The position numbers and the translations under genes are program-made. Source: F1-120-MAGs118 sp013360535 (GTDB taxonomy: Bacteria > Planctomycetota > UBA1135 > GCA-002686595). From it: 60,417 nt of DNA. The stretch spans positions 1-60,417 of the forward strand of contig JAPKHC010000046.1 of NCBI GenBank assembly GCA_026647215.1, given 5' to 3'. Shown in pieces: positions 21,669 to 30,092 of this stretch. How positions within the stretch are numbered: position 1 is the stretch's first letter; every line of letters starts with the position of its first letter. The notes beneath the pieces are model-generated. The model was not told the origin of the DNA and did not search any database. It saw only the letters and a list, made by a program, of their open reading frames with translations.

Positions 21669-22458
21669 TCGCTTCCGTTGCATCGTCGTCGACGACGAGC
21701 CGCTCGCGCGCTCGACGCTCGCCAAGCTCGTCGGCGAGGATCCCGAGCTCGAGCTCGTCGCGCAGTGCGCCAACGGGCTCGCCGCGGTCGAGTCCGTGCG
21801 TTCGCAGGCGCCCGACATCGTCGTGCTCGACGTGCAGATGCCCGGCCTCGACGGCTTTGGCGTGGTCGAGGCGCTGAAGGACGCCGCGTCGCCGCCGCTC
21901 TACGTCTTCGCGACCGCCTACGATCGTTTTGCGCTCAAGGCCTTCGCCGTGCACGCCGTCGACTACCTGCTGAAACCCTTCGACGACGAGCGTTTCCGCG
22001 AGGCGATGGAGCGCGCGAAGCATCGCCGGCGCGCGGCCAAGGTCGCGGAGCTCTCGACGCAGCTCACCGCGCTGCTCGGCACGCTGCGAGGAGCGCTGGT
22101 GACGCAGCCCGCGCCCGTGGCGAGCAGCGCGCGCCCCGAGCGGCTGACGATCACGCAGGCCGGCGCGACGACGCTCGTCGAAGTCTCCGACATCGTGTGG
22201 GTCGAGGCCGCCGACCAGTACGTGCTGATCCACACGGACAAGGCGCAGCACCTGATGCGCGAGTCGATGGCGGAGCTCGAGGAACGCCTCGATCCCGCGC
22301 GTTTCGTGCGCATCCACCGCTCCGCGATCGTCGCGCTCCCGCACGTGCGGCGCTTCGAGCGCGAACCCGCCGGCACCGGCCGCGTGCTCGTCGGCACGGA
22401 CACTTGGCTGCCCGTGAGCCGCACCCGCACGGCGCTGCTGCGCGAACGGCTCGGATAA
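21661..22458 (+). CDS. LytTR-family response regulator
   Basis: ATG 21661, overlapping the kinase stop, gives 265 residues. The receiver domain has VDDEPLAR (acidic pocket), VVLDVQMPGLDGFG with the phosphorylated Asp near residue 57, FATAYDRFALKAF (Thr/Ser switch) and DYLLKPFDDERF (conserved Lys). After a linker of about 50 residues comes a LytTR DNA-binding domain: DIVWVEAADQYVLIHT, MRESMAELEERLDPARFVRI, HRSAIVALPHVRRFE and the end TRTALLRERLG. Such regulators bind direct repeats upstream of their targets. The targets here are unknown. It works with the adjacent LytS-type kinase. Confidence 0.93.
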   Translation: MADRFRCIVVDDEPLARSTLAKLVGEDPELELVAQCANGLAAVESVRSQAPDIVVLDVQMPGLDGFGVVEALKDAASPPLYVFATAYDRFALKAFAVHAVDYLLKPFDDERFREAMERAKHRRRAAKVAELSTQLTALLGTLRGALVTQPAPVASSARPERLTITQAGATTLVEVSDIVWVEAADQYVLIHTDKAQHLMRESMAELEERLDPARFVRIHRSAIVALPHVRRFEREPAGTGRVLVGTDTWLPVSRTRTALLRERLG

Positions 22459-22852
22459 CGGCCTCGACCGCTCGCGCGCGGCGAACGACCGTTCGCTCCA
22501 CCGTCGCCACCGCTGGCAACCGACGCCGGAACAGGGCTTTTCGCGGCGTTTTCCGCATGGTCGGATCAGTTCATCGCTGCGGGCTTGTGCAATCCAAGAA
22601 AGGAATGCCTGGGGGTGCTCGCTGCGACCCGCCGGGGGATGTCGGTTCGCGGATTGGCCGCGCCGGCCGCTCCCGGCGGGTTCCTTTTCCGCGCCTGAGC
22701 GCCCGCCCGCGGCGGGTTCGCGAGCCGCGCGGTTCCCCGCGGGGCCAGGCTCGGGCATGCTCGGCCACCGGCCGCCCGGAAATTCCCCCAAGAAGCGCCC
22801 GGGGTGCGCCGTTTGAGCTTGTGGGAACACGAGACGGCGAGAGCGAGACCCC
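22459..22852. other. Intergenic region with one hairpin after the response regulator
   Basis: A perfect inverted repeat GCGAACGACCGTTCGC (22481-22496) shortly after the stop could end the kinase/regulator transcript. The remaining 350 bases show no convincing gene; the open frames in it are low-complexity Arg/Pro/Gly. They must hold the promoter of the sigma factor gene at 22853, which I cannot resolve. Confidence 0.4.
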
Positions 22853-23449
22853 ATGGATCAACCTTCGGACGGCGCCCTGCTCGGGGCGCTGGCGCGTGGC
22901 GACCGGACGGCGCTCGCGAGCTTGGTCGAGCGGCACCAGCGGGTGCTGCTCGGGCATGCGCGGGCGATCGTCGGTGACGGCGGGCCTTTCGAGGATGCGG
23001 TCCAGGAGGCCTTCCTGCGCCTGCTCCAGCGTCCCCCCGAGTTGCCCGAGCACGTCGCGGGCGACCCGGAGGCCGAGCGAGCGCACCTGCGCTCGTGGTT
23101 GCACAAGGTGACGAGGAATTGCTGCATGGACACGATCCGATCCGAGACGCGGCGACGCAGTCGCGAAGAGCTGGCGGCGGCGCCGGAACTGCAGGCGGCG
23201 AGTGCGACGGTCGAGCAGCGCGACACGCGCGCGAAGGTCGAGCGCGAGCTCGCGAAATTGCCGGAGGACCAGCGCGAGGTGCTCGTGCTGCGCCTGCTCG
23301 GCGAGCGCTCCTACAAGGAGATCGCGGAGATCACGGGCAAGAAGATCGGAACGGTCGGCTGGCTCGTGAGCGAGGGACTGAAACGGCTGTCGAAGGAGCT
23401 TGCGCCGCTGGTCGAAGGTGCGGTGGCGGAACGTGGGGGACGCGCCTAG
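22853..23449 (+). CDS. ECF-type RNA polymerase sigma factor
   Basis: The 198 residues have the two-domain ECF layout. Region 2 includes LLGALARGDRTALASLVERHQ and the FEDAVQEAFLRLLQRP core-binding/-10 segment, then LRSWLHKVTRNCCMDTIRSE. Region 4 includes LAKLPEDQREVLVLRLLGERSYKEIAEITGKKIGTVGWLVSEGLKRL with its helix-turn-helix. The VWA gene 18 bases downstream has an anti-sigma-like N-terminus, so the pair probably forms a sigma/anti-sigma unit. ECF factors usually drive their own operon, but I could not pick a matching promoter. Confidence 0.93.
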   Translation: MDQPSDGALLGALARGDRTALASLVERHQRVLLGHARAIVGDGGPFEDAVQEAFLRLLQRPPELPEHVAGDPEAERAHLRSWLHKVTRNCCMDTIRSETRRRSREELAAAPELQAASATVEQRDTRAKVERELAKLPEDQREVLVLRLLGERSYKEIAEITGKKIGTVGWLVSEGLKRLSKELAPLVEGAVAERGGRA

Positions 23450-23467
23450 GGCGCGGAGGGCAAGGCG

Positions 23468-26400
23468 ATGAAGAACGAATTCAACGAACTGGGTCTGAGC
23501 GAGGCGCAGCGCCTGCAAGCGCTGGTGTGCGCGTACGTGCTGGGCGAGCTCGACGAGGCCGAGCGCGCCGAGGTCGAGGCGGCGCTCGAGCAGAACGCCG
23601 AACTGCGCGCGGAAAAGGCGCGTTTCGAGGCCACGATCGGCGTCGTCAGCGGGGCGCTCGCGCAGGCGCAACCGGCGAGCCTGTCGAAAGGGGCGGCGCA
23701 GTCGCTCGATGCGGCGCTCGCGAAGGCGGGCAACGCGCAGGTCGCGTGGTATCGCCGCACCTGGGTGCGCGCGGCGGCGGCGGTGGCGCTCGTGACGGGC
23801 GGGGTGCTGCTCGTGAAGCGCAGCGCCAGCGAGATCGAGTTCGCGTCGGCCGTGCGCGAGCACAAGGTGCAGGACGCGCTCGACGCCAAGGCGAAGCGGA
23901 CGCCGGAACCCAGTGCAGAGGAAACGCGCGAACTGCTCGCGATCGGCTACGTTGACAACTCGGGTGCGCCCGAATCGAAGCCGACCGGCGGCACTTGGGA
24001 CCGACTTGGCGTCGCGAAGGACGACGCGGAACCTGGCGCGTTCGCCGGTGGAATCGTGGATCCGAGCTCCGACGCGCGCGGCTTCGGCGCGCCCGCGCAG
24101 GCTCCGGCGGAAGCCACGTTGCGCGACGCCGAGTTGCCCGGCCGCGAAACCGTGGGTGAGGATTTCCTCGAGGAAACGGAGCGGCTCGCGCTCGATCCCG
24201 CGGACAAGAGCGCGGGCGAGCTGCGCGACATGCTCAAGCAGATCGAGGCGAAGAAGAGCGAGGGAACGTTCCTCGGCTTCGCCGAGAGCGAGAAGGCCGC
24301 CGGGGCCGAGCGAGCCCGCCATCTGGTCACGGCAACCGACGCGACCGTGGCGCCGGGCTCTCCGGTGCCCGATGTCACCTACGTCGCCAGAGTCGGCGCA
24401 GAACCGGGGATCTCGGTTGTAGACCTCAACGGCTTCGGAGCTGCGGCGACGGCTCCCGGTGCGGCCCGGCCTGCGGCGCCCAGCACCGGAACGACGGGCG
24501 GTGGCGGCGGTGGGGGTGCTCCCAGCGCGGGAACGCGCGGCGCCGGCGCACCGGGGAGCAAGGCAGACTCCAGCGACTTCAAGGCGGCGACGGACGACTT
24601 CTTCCTGGGCCGCGGCGAAAGCGGCGATCGCGGCGATGACCGCAGCAAGGAGCGCAAGCAGCGCTTCGCGGACCAGGACGGTCATTCCGACGACCGGCCG
24701 AGCGGTGGGCTCGCCGACCTCGAAACGGAAGCGCTGCTCGACCAGCGCGAACGCCTCGAGCGCCTGCGCCTGATCGAACGCGACTGCTTCCCGCGCCCGA
24801 ACGAGTCGCCGCGCGACATGTACTTCCGCTTCTGGGGCGACAACCCGTTCGAGCTGACGGCGCTCGATCGGCTCTCGACCTTCTCGACCGACGTGGACAC
24901 CGCGAGTTACGCGCTCGCGCGCCGCTACCTCGTCGACGGCCACCTGCCGACGAAGGCGCAGATCCGCACCGAGGAGTTCGTCAACTACTTCAAGGGCGAC
25001 GTCGCGCCGCCGAGCGAAGGCACGTTCCGGCTGCAGATGGAGCTCGCGCCGAGCCTGTTCGGCGACTCGAGCGACACCTGGATGCTGCGTGTGGCGCTGC
25101 GCGGCCGCGAGATCACGAAGGCGCAGCGCACTCCGCTCGCGCTGACGTTCGTGATCGATGTGTCGGGCTCGATGCGCGAGGAGAGCCGGCTCGAGCTCGT
25201 CAAGCACGCGCTGCGCCTGCTCGTGGGCCAGCTCGATTCGAACGACACGATCTCGATCGTCAAGTTCTCCAACGACGCGGCCGTCGTGCTGCCGCCGACC
25301 TCGGCGCGCCATCGCGACCTGATCGAGTCGGCGATCCACCCGCTGCAGCCCGAAGGCTCGACCAACACCGAGTCCGGACTGCGCATGGGCTACGCGCAGG
25401 CCTCTGCGGCGCTCACGAAGAACGCGCAGAACCGCGTCGTGCTGCTCACCGACGGCGTCGCGAACGTCGGGATCACCGACCCCAACGCGCTCGTCGCGCT
25501 GGTCGAGACGAGCCGTCGCCAGGGCGTGATGCTCAACACGATCGGCGTCGGGATGGACAACCACAACGACAACCTGCTCGAGCAGCTCGCCGACAAGGGC
25601 GACGGCCTGTGCAACTACGTCGACGACGAGGCCGAGGTGCGGCGCGCGCTCGTCGACAACTTCACGGGCGCGTTCCAGGCGATCGCGCGCGACGCGAAGC
25701 TGCAGGTCGAGTTCGATCCGGCGCAGGTCGAGCGCTACCGCTTGCTCGGGTACGAGAACCGCGCCGTCGCCGACGCCGACTTCCGCAACGCGAAGATCGA
25801 CGCGGCCGAGATCGGCGCCGGGCACCAGGTCGTCGCGCTGTACGAGATCGTCCGCACGCCGACGCGCAACGCCGACGGTCCGCTGGCGGTCGCACGCGTG
25901 CGCTGGAAGGCGCCGTACGCGAACGGCGTTGCCGATGCGGAGAGCAACGAGAGCGAGCAGGAGCTCGAGACGCGGCTCACGGCACGCGACGCGATCGGCG
26001 GCTTCCTGCAGGCGACCGCCGGCTACCGGCGCTCGGTGCTGGTCGCGCAGTTCGCGGAGTTCCTGCGGCGCAGCGTGCACGCGCGCACCGACTCGCTCGA
26101 CCGCCTGATCGCCGAGGCGCAGAAGCTCGACCGCGAGATGCGCGATCCGGAGTTCAGCGAGTTCGTCTCGATGGTGCAGCGTAGCCGCGAGCTCGTGCTC
26201 GCCGAGCACCGCCGGCGCGACTGGGTCGACGACTGCGGCGACGTGCTCCGCCACAACCGCTTCCTGCGGCAGCAGATCGAGGACCTGCAGCGGCGCACGG
26301 GCGAGCTGCGTGACGCCGAGCGGGCGCAACGCGAGGCCGAGGAGCTGCGCAAGCTCGTGGCCGGGCTGGAGGCGCAGGTCGCGAACGCGGAGGCCAAGCT

Positions 26401-26512
26401 GGACAAGGCGACGATCGAGCGGCTGCAGTCCGAGAACGTGCAGCTGCAGCGGCGCGTGCTCGAGCTCCTCGAGAAGCTCGTGCAGGCCGAGCGGGATCGC
26501 GGCGGCAAGTAG
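23468..26512 (+). CDS. Anti-sigma-like N-terminus fused to a YfbK-type VWA protein, 1014 aa
   Basis: Residues 1-60 (SEAQRLQALVCAYVLGELDEAERAEVEAAL split over two helices) look like the cytoplasmic part of planctomycete anti-sigma factors, without a zinc motif. A transmembrane helix follows near 97-118 (VRAAAAVALVTGGVLLV). Next comes about 300 residues of disordered Gly/Ala/Pro-rich sequence, then a YfbK N-terminal region (STFSTDVDTASYALARRYL). The VWA domain starts near residue 555 with an intact MIDAS motif DVSGS, the conserved Thr in GSTNTESGLRMG, and LLTDGVANVG. A DUF3520-like C-terminal part and a coiled-coil tail (ELRDAERAQREAEELRKLV) end it. It was probably translated together with the sigma factor before it. 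The anti-sigma role is inferred from position and pattern. Confidence 0.85.
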   Translation: MKNEFNELGLSEAQRLQALVCAYVLGELDEAERAEVEAALEQNAELRAEKARFEATIGVVSGALAQAQPASLSKGAAQSLDAALAKAGNAQVAWYRRTWVRAAAAVALVTGGVLLVKRSASEIEFASAVREHKVQDALDAKAKRTPEPSAEETRELLAIGYVDNSGAPESKPTGGTWDRLGVAKDDAEPGAFAGGIVDPSSDARGFGAPAQAPAEATLRDAELPGRETVGEDFLEETERLALDPADKSAGELRDMLKQIEAKKSEGTFLGFAESEKAAGAERARHLVTATDATVAPGSPVPDVTYVARVGAEPGISVVDLNGFGAAATAPGAARPAAPSTGTTGGGGGGGAPSAGTRGAGAPGSKADSSDFKAATDDFFLGRGESGDRGDDRSKERKQRFADQDGHSDDRPSGGLADLETEALLDQRERLERLRLIERDCFPRPNESPRDMYFRFWGDNPFELTALDRLSTFSTDVDTASYALARRYLVDGHLPTKAQIRTEEFVNYFKGDVAPPSEGTFRLQMELAPSLFGDSSDTWMLRVALRGREITKAQRTPLALTFVIDVSGSMREESRLELVKHALRLLVGQLDSNDTISIVKFSNDAAVVLPPTSARHRDLIESAIHPLQPEGSTNTESGLRMGYAQASAALTKNAQNRVVLLTDGVANVGITDPNALVALVETSRRQGVMLNTIGVGMDNHNDNLLEQLADKGDGLCNYVDDEAEVRRALVDNFTGAFQAIARDAKLQVEFDPAQVERYRLLGYENRAVADADFRNAKIDAAEIGAGHQVVALYEIVRTPTRNADGPLAVARVRWKAPYANGVADAESNESEQELETRLTARDAIGGFLQATAGYRRSVLVAQFAEFLRRSVHARTDSLDRLIAEAQKLDREMRDPEFSEFVSMVQRSRELVLAEHRRRDWVDDCGDVLRHNRFLRQQIEDLQRRTGELRDAERAQREAEELRKLVAGLEAQVANAEAKLDKATIERLQSENVQLQRRVLELLEKLVQAERDRGGK

Positions 26513-26540
26513 GGACGTCGGCAAGGCCACGACTCGCTCC

Positions 26541-26576
26541 GCGGGCGGGGGATCCGGCAGGGGATCGCCCGCCCGC
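26541..26576 (+). terminator. Hairpin after the VWA gene
   Basis: GCGGGCGGG (26541-26549) pairs with CCCGCCCGC (26568-26576), a nine-base perfect stem with an 18-base loop, 28 bases after the stop. There is no T run, as is common in GC-rich genomes. Confidence 0.55.
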
Positions 26577-26646
26577 CTTCGTTCGCGCCCGCGCTTCGAC
26601 CAGCGCTCCCTTGAATCGCGGGCCACTCCGTTGCACGTTGGCCGCG

Positions 26647-27444
26647 ATGGTGCAGGCGAGCGGCAGCACGACGGCGACGCGAGTGGCGATGGGGGCGACG
26701 GTGGCGCTCCTGATCGTCGCCCTCGGCGTGCGCGCGATCCCCGGGCAGCGCCCGCTCGCGCCGCAGGACCGTCCGAAGGAGGAACGCGAGCTGCGCGAGC
26801 CGATGCAGCTGCTGACGCGCGCGGCGTCGCTGCGGGTCGCGGAGCTCGACCCGCTCGTGAGCGAGGCGCTGCGCGCGGACTGGACGACGATGCGCCGGCG
26901 CGTGTTCGAGCTGCAGGGCTGCCCGAAGCTTGGCGACTGGCTCGACGGCCCGGAGGGCCAGGCTCTCGAACGCACGCTGGCGGACCTGCGGCGGGGTTCG
27001 CGTGAGGACGCGCTCGCGGCGCTCGCGTTGACGACGGAACTCGCGCGCCGCACCGAATGGACCCAGGGCCTCTTGCGCAAGAATCCCGGCGCGGAACGGC
27101 TCTCGCGGCTGTTCGCGGACTGGCTGCGCGCGTGGTCGGGCCGGGCGCCGACCGATTCGCTCCTGAGCGAGCCTTCGATCGCGGCGACGGCGCTGTACGC
27201 GCGGGCCACGACCATCGCCGGCGAGCGCATCCTCAGCCGCGACGAGATCCTCGACGAGGCGGCCACGGCGTTCCTCGCGCAGCACATGCGCGATTCCCAA
27301 GGTCAGGCGACCGCCCTCGCGCGCGCGATCCGCGCGGCGCATCCGGCGGCGTTGACGGCCTTTGACGAGGGCGACAAGGCGCTCTTGGGCCTCGACGCGG
27401 TGGCGGAGCGCCTTTTCCCGGGCCTCGACGGAGAGTGCAAGTGA
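26647..27444 (+). CDS. Single-pass membrane or exported protein of unknown function
   Basis: I use ATG 26647, directly before a signal-anchor (TRVAMGATVALLIVALGVRA, residues about 9-28); the longer in-frame start adds an unlikely segment. The 265-residue protein after the anchor is helical and charged, with LREPMQLLTRAASLRVAELD, LADLRRGSREDALAALALTTEL and EILDEAATAFLAQHM. This reads like alpha-helical repeats but matches no family I know. Its TGA overlaps the next GTG (GTGA), and that gene in turn overlaps the DUF423 gene, so three membrane proteins are made as one coupled unit. Confidence 0.7.
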   Translation: MVQASGSTTATRVAMGATVALLIVALGVRAIPGQRPLAPQDRPKEERELREPMQLLTRAASLRVAELDPLVSEALRADWTTMRRRVFELQGCPKLGDWLDGPEGQALERTLADLRRGSREDALAALALTTELARRTEWTQGLLRKNPGAERLSRLFADWLRAWSGRAPTDSLLSEPSIAATALYARATTIAGERILSRDEILDEAATAFLAQHMRDSQGQATALARAIRAAHPAALTAFDEGDKALLGLDAVAERLFPGLDGECK

Positions 27445-28385
27445 ACGCCGCGACCACGAGCCTCGCCGCGCGCCAGCTCGCGCTCGCCTGTGCGCTGGTC
27501 GCGCTCGGCGGCGTGCTGCTCGGGCTGCAAGTCGACGGCAATGGTGAGCTCGTCGGCACCGGCTACACGTCGCTCGGCGTCGGCGCCGTCGTCGCGCTCG
27601 GTGCGCTGATCTTCGCCGCCTGGAAGGAACCGCAGCTCCCCCGCGATGCGCTGACGACCCTCTCCGCGCTCTCGGGCTTCCTGGGCCTCGCGTTCCTCGT
27701 CTCCGGCGTGCTCGCACCCGGCGGCGGCTGGATGTTCTTCGAAGTGCTCGTGCTGCTGTTCGTGCTTTCGCGCGCGGCCACGCGGCGCGAGCCGCTCACG
27801 CGCCCCGCGATCGCGCTGCTCGCGCTGATGCTGCTGTTCCGGCTCTGGATCAGCTACCAAGGCAGCCAGCACCGCTGGCAGCTGATGAGCCTCGACGTGC
27901 CTGTGCTGTCGTCGCTTCCGTTCGAGTTCCTCGCGCCGATCCAGTCCGTGCAATTGGGTGAATTCACTCCGCGCGAGCTCGGTTTTCCGCCCGCGGGCCT
28001 CGATTTCGCTCCGTCGCTCGCATTGTGGGCCGCCGGCTTCGCGCTGTGCGTCACGGGCCTCGCCTGGCGCACGCACGCGAGCATCGAATACGAGAACGAC
28101 CGCATCCACGACACGATCCACGAGCTGCCGCCCGCACTCGCGCAGCTCGTCGAGCGCGTGCTGCCGGAGTCGCAGTGGGTCGAGCTCGGGCTGCACGGCC
28201 TCTCGGAGCGCCGGTTGCGCAAGCGCCTCGAGGAACTGCTCGTGTCGCGCATCGCCGCGCGCCGTGAGCTCGAGCGCGCGCTGCAATCGCCCGACCTGCT
28301 CGCTTCGACCAATCCCGGCGGTTTCCCCGGGGAAATCTACCGCGCACTGACCGCTGGGGCCGACGGCCCGGAAGGCAAGTCATGA
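27441..28385 (+). CDS. Polytopic membrane protein of unknown function, 314 aa
   Basis: GTG 27441 overlaps the previous stop. Hydrophobic segments occur at about residues 9-28 (QLALACALVALGGVLLGLQ), 40-58, 75-95 (LSGFLGLAFLVSGVLAPG), 97-112, 118-135 and 195-212 (LALWAAGFALCVTGLAW), so five or six membrane helices. A cytoplasmic helical C-terminal domain of about 100 residues follows, including DTIHELPPALAQLVERVLPE and LSERRLRKRLEELLVSRIAARREL. No enzyme motif is visible. The end overlaps the DUF423 start as ATGA. It is probably a subunit or partner of the proteins encoded on either side. Confidence 0.7.
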   Translation: MNAATTSLAARQLALACALVALGGVLLGLQVDGNGELVGTGYTSLGVGAVVALGALIFAAWKEPQLPRDALTTLSALSGFLGLAFLVSGVLAPGGGWMFFEVLVLLFVLSRAATRREPLTRPAIALLALMLLFRLWISYQGSQHRWQLMSLDVPVLSSLPFEFLAPIQSVQLGEFTPRELGFPPAGLDFAPSLALWAAGFALCVTGLAWRTHASIEYENDRIHDTIHELPPALAQLVERVLPESQWVELGLHGLSERRLRKRLEELLVSRIAARRELERALQSPDLLASTNPGGFPGEIYRALTAGADGPEGKS

Positions 28386-28747
28386 GAACCTGGATCTCGA
28401 TCGGTGCCGCGCTCGGAGCCCTCGCGGTCATCCTCGGCGCCTTCGGTGCGCACGCGCTGAAAGAGCGCCTCGACGCCGAGCAGCTCGCCTGGTGGAACAC
28501 CGGCGTGCAGTACCACATGAGCCACGCGATCGCGCTCGTGCTCTTCGGCATCGCGAGCGAGCGCGGCCGCTCCGGCGGGCTCGCCGGAGCACTGTTCCTG
28601 CTTGGGCTGACGCTCTTCAGCGGCACGCTGTACGCGATGGCTCTCGGCGCCCCGCGCTGGTTCGGCGCGATCACGCCGGTCGGCGGCGCCGCATTGATCC
28701 TCGCGTGGATCCTGTTCGCGCTCAGCGCCCGCCGTCACTCGCGCTGA
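28382..28747 (+). CDS. DUF423 (YgdD-like) membrane protein
   Basis: This is a compact four-helix inner-membrane protein of 121 residues. It shows the family signature GAFGAHALKERLDAEQLAWWNTGVQYHMSHAIALVLFG near the start, then GALFLLGLTLFSGTLYAMAL and the closing ITPVGGAALILAWILFALSA. Length and motif order match YgdD and related proteins, whose function is unknown. It is the last gene of the coupled run starting at 26647 and is followed by a hairpin at 28885. Confidence 0.92.
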   Translation: MRTWISIGAALGALAVILGAFGAHALKERLDAEQLAWWNTGVQYHMSHAIALVLFGIASERGRSGGLAGALFLLGLTLFSGTLYAMALGAPRWFGAITPVGGAALILAWILFALSARRHSR

Positions 28748-28884
28748 GCGCGTTGCTCGATCGGCGCTGGATCCCGCCCGCTGCGATCGGCGCGCGTCTT
28801 GGGTGTGCCTGTGCGCCCGTTCCCTCATGCCCTTGGTGTTCGCCGGATGCGAGCGAGAGCCGGCAGCAGCGGAAGAAAGAAATG

Positions 28885-28917
28885 CGGCCGGCCACCCGCG
28901 AAGGCAGCCGGCCGTTT
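28885..28917. terminator. Bidirectional terminator-like hairpin
   Basis: CGGCCGGC (28885-28892) pairs with GCCGGCCG (28907-28914). A T run follows on one side and GAAAGAAA precedes on the other, so it can act in both directions between the convergent DUF423 and secreted-protein genes. Confidence 0.75.
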
Positions 28918-28948
28918 CGAGCAAGGGAACCAGAGGCCCCCGATGCGA

Positions 28949-29971
28949 TCACGGCACGTACGTCATCTCGAGCGCATTGGAGAGGCTCGTCGACTTGCAC
29001 GCGGGCGGGTCGCGGAACCAGCCTTGCACGTAGATCTTCTGACCCGAGCTGAAGGGCGAGCCGAGGGCACCGGGGTTGGCGGCCTGGAAGGCGTTCCAGT
29101 CGAGGGAGAGCGTGCCGTCGCACTGGCCGACGGTGCCGCCGGACGCCTGCGCGCTGGAGCGGAACGTCGGGGCCTTCACGCACAGGAAGCTCGAACCGCC
29201 GGACACGCACCAAGGCTGCGGCAGCTGGTCGAGGCCGTAGAACACGATGCCCGTCTTCTGGCCTTCGACGCCGGAGATCGTGATGTTGCAGGCGTTCGCG
29301 ACCGACACGCTCGGGTTGGCGTCAGCGCCGATCGAGGCGGCGCAGCCGTTCGTCGTGGTGCCGGACGTGCAATAGGCGACGGGGAGCGCGGGGCCGATCG
29401 TGTACTGGAAGTCGACGCGCGTGATGCTGAAGCTCGAGGGCTCCTGCCACACGTCGTGCATGCCCTGCGGCGACGTCACGGAGCCGAGGTGGAACTGCAT
29501 CCCGGAGCGGTTGATGTTGACGATGTTGCCGCCGATGTCGAGCGTCTGCTGGACGCTGCCCGCGTAGGAGTTCTGACCGGTCGTCGTTCCCGCAGCGGCC
29601 GCGCAGTTGCCGTAGATGCCGATCACGTCGCCCGCCTGCACGCTGACGTTGACGGGCTGGAAGACGTTCTGCGCGAGATCGAGCCCGAGCGCGAGCTGCG
29701 TGAAGGCGTTCGTCGTCGCGGAGTAGCTCGGCGGCGGAGTCTGGTTGTCGAAACGCACGACCGCGAAGTTCTGGAACGTGCTGGTCGAGTTCGTCTGGAG
29801 CTGGACCTGCACGCCGGTGATCGTGAAATCGGCCGGTGCGACGAACCAGTAACCGCGTGTGTTGCCGTTGAACGTCGCCGTCTGGGCGCCGCACGTGGCG
29901 GTGAAGGTCTGCGCGACCGCGGTCTGGGAGACGGCGGTGGCGAGGACCACGGAAAGAAGCTGCTTCCACAT
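28949..29971 (-). CDS. Exported protein with a shared C-terminal module, 340 aa
   Basis: A clear signal peptide (MWKQLLSVVLATAVSQTAVAQ, cleavage after AVA or VAQ near residue 20) starts the protein. Residues about 25-195 are beta-rich with FTITGVQVQLQTN and VSVQAGDVIGIYGN, resembling a jelly-roll of the kind used for carbohydrate or surface contact, with no catalytic motif. Residues about 200-340 form a module starting YCTSGTTTNGCAASIG, with CNITISGVEGQKTGIVFYG, FLCVKAP and the end WFRDPPACKSTSLSNALEMTYVP split over the last strands. The same module ends the protein at 50609-51811. The conserved cysteines suggest disulfides outside the cytoplasm. The function is unknown. Confidence 0.8.
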   Translation of the reverse strand: MWKQLLSVVLATAVSQTAVAQTFTATCGAQTATFNGNTRGYWFVAPADFTITGVQVQLQTNSTSTFQNFAVVRFDNQTPPPSYSATTNAFTQLALGLDLAQNVFQPVNVSVQAGDVIGIYGNCAAAAGTTTGQNSYAGSVQQTLDIGGNIVNINRSGMQFHLGSVTSPQGMHDVWQEPSSFSITRVDFQYTIGPALPVAYCTSGTTTNGCAASIGADANPSVSVANACNITISGVEGQKTGIVFYGLDQLPQPWCVSGGSSFLCVKAPTFRSSAQASGGTVGQCDGTLSLDWNAFQAANPGALGSPFSSGQKIYVQGWFRDPPACKSTSLSNALEMTYVP

Positions 29972-30092
29972 GGCTGGGGAACCCTCCTGAAGAAAGGGGC
30001 TTGGAATTGTCGCCCGCCCGGAACCTCACGGTGGTTCCGCGCGGACCTCCCCAACGGTACGCCGATCCCGGTCCCCCGGTAAGGGGGCGAGG

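Noticed and set aside
22600..23111. Open frame with an AGAAAGGA ribosome-binding-like sequence before the ECF gene
   Set aside because: The product is Arg/Pro/Gly low complexity and runs into the sigma gene in another frame.
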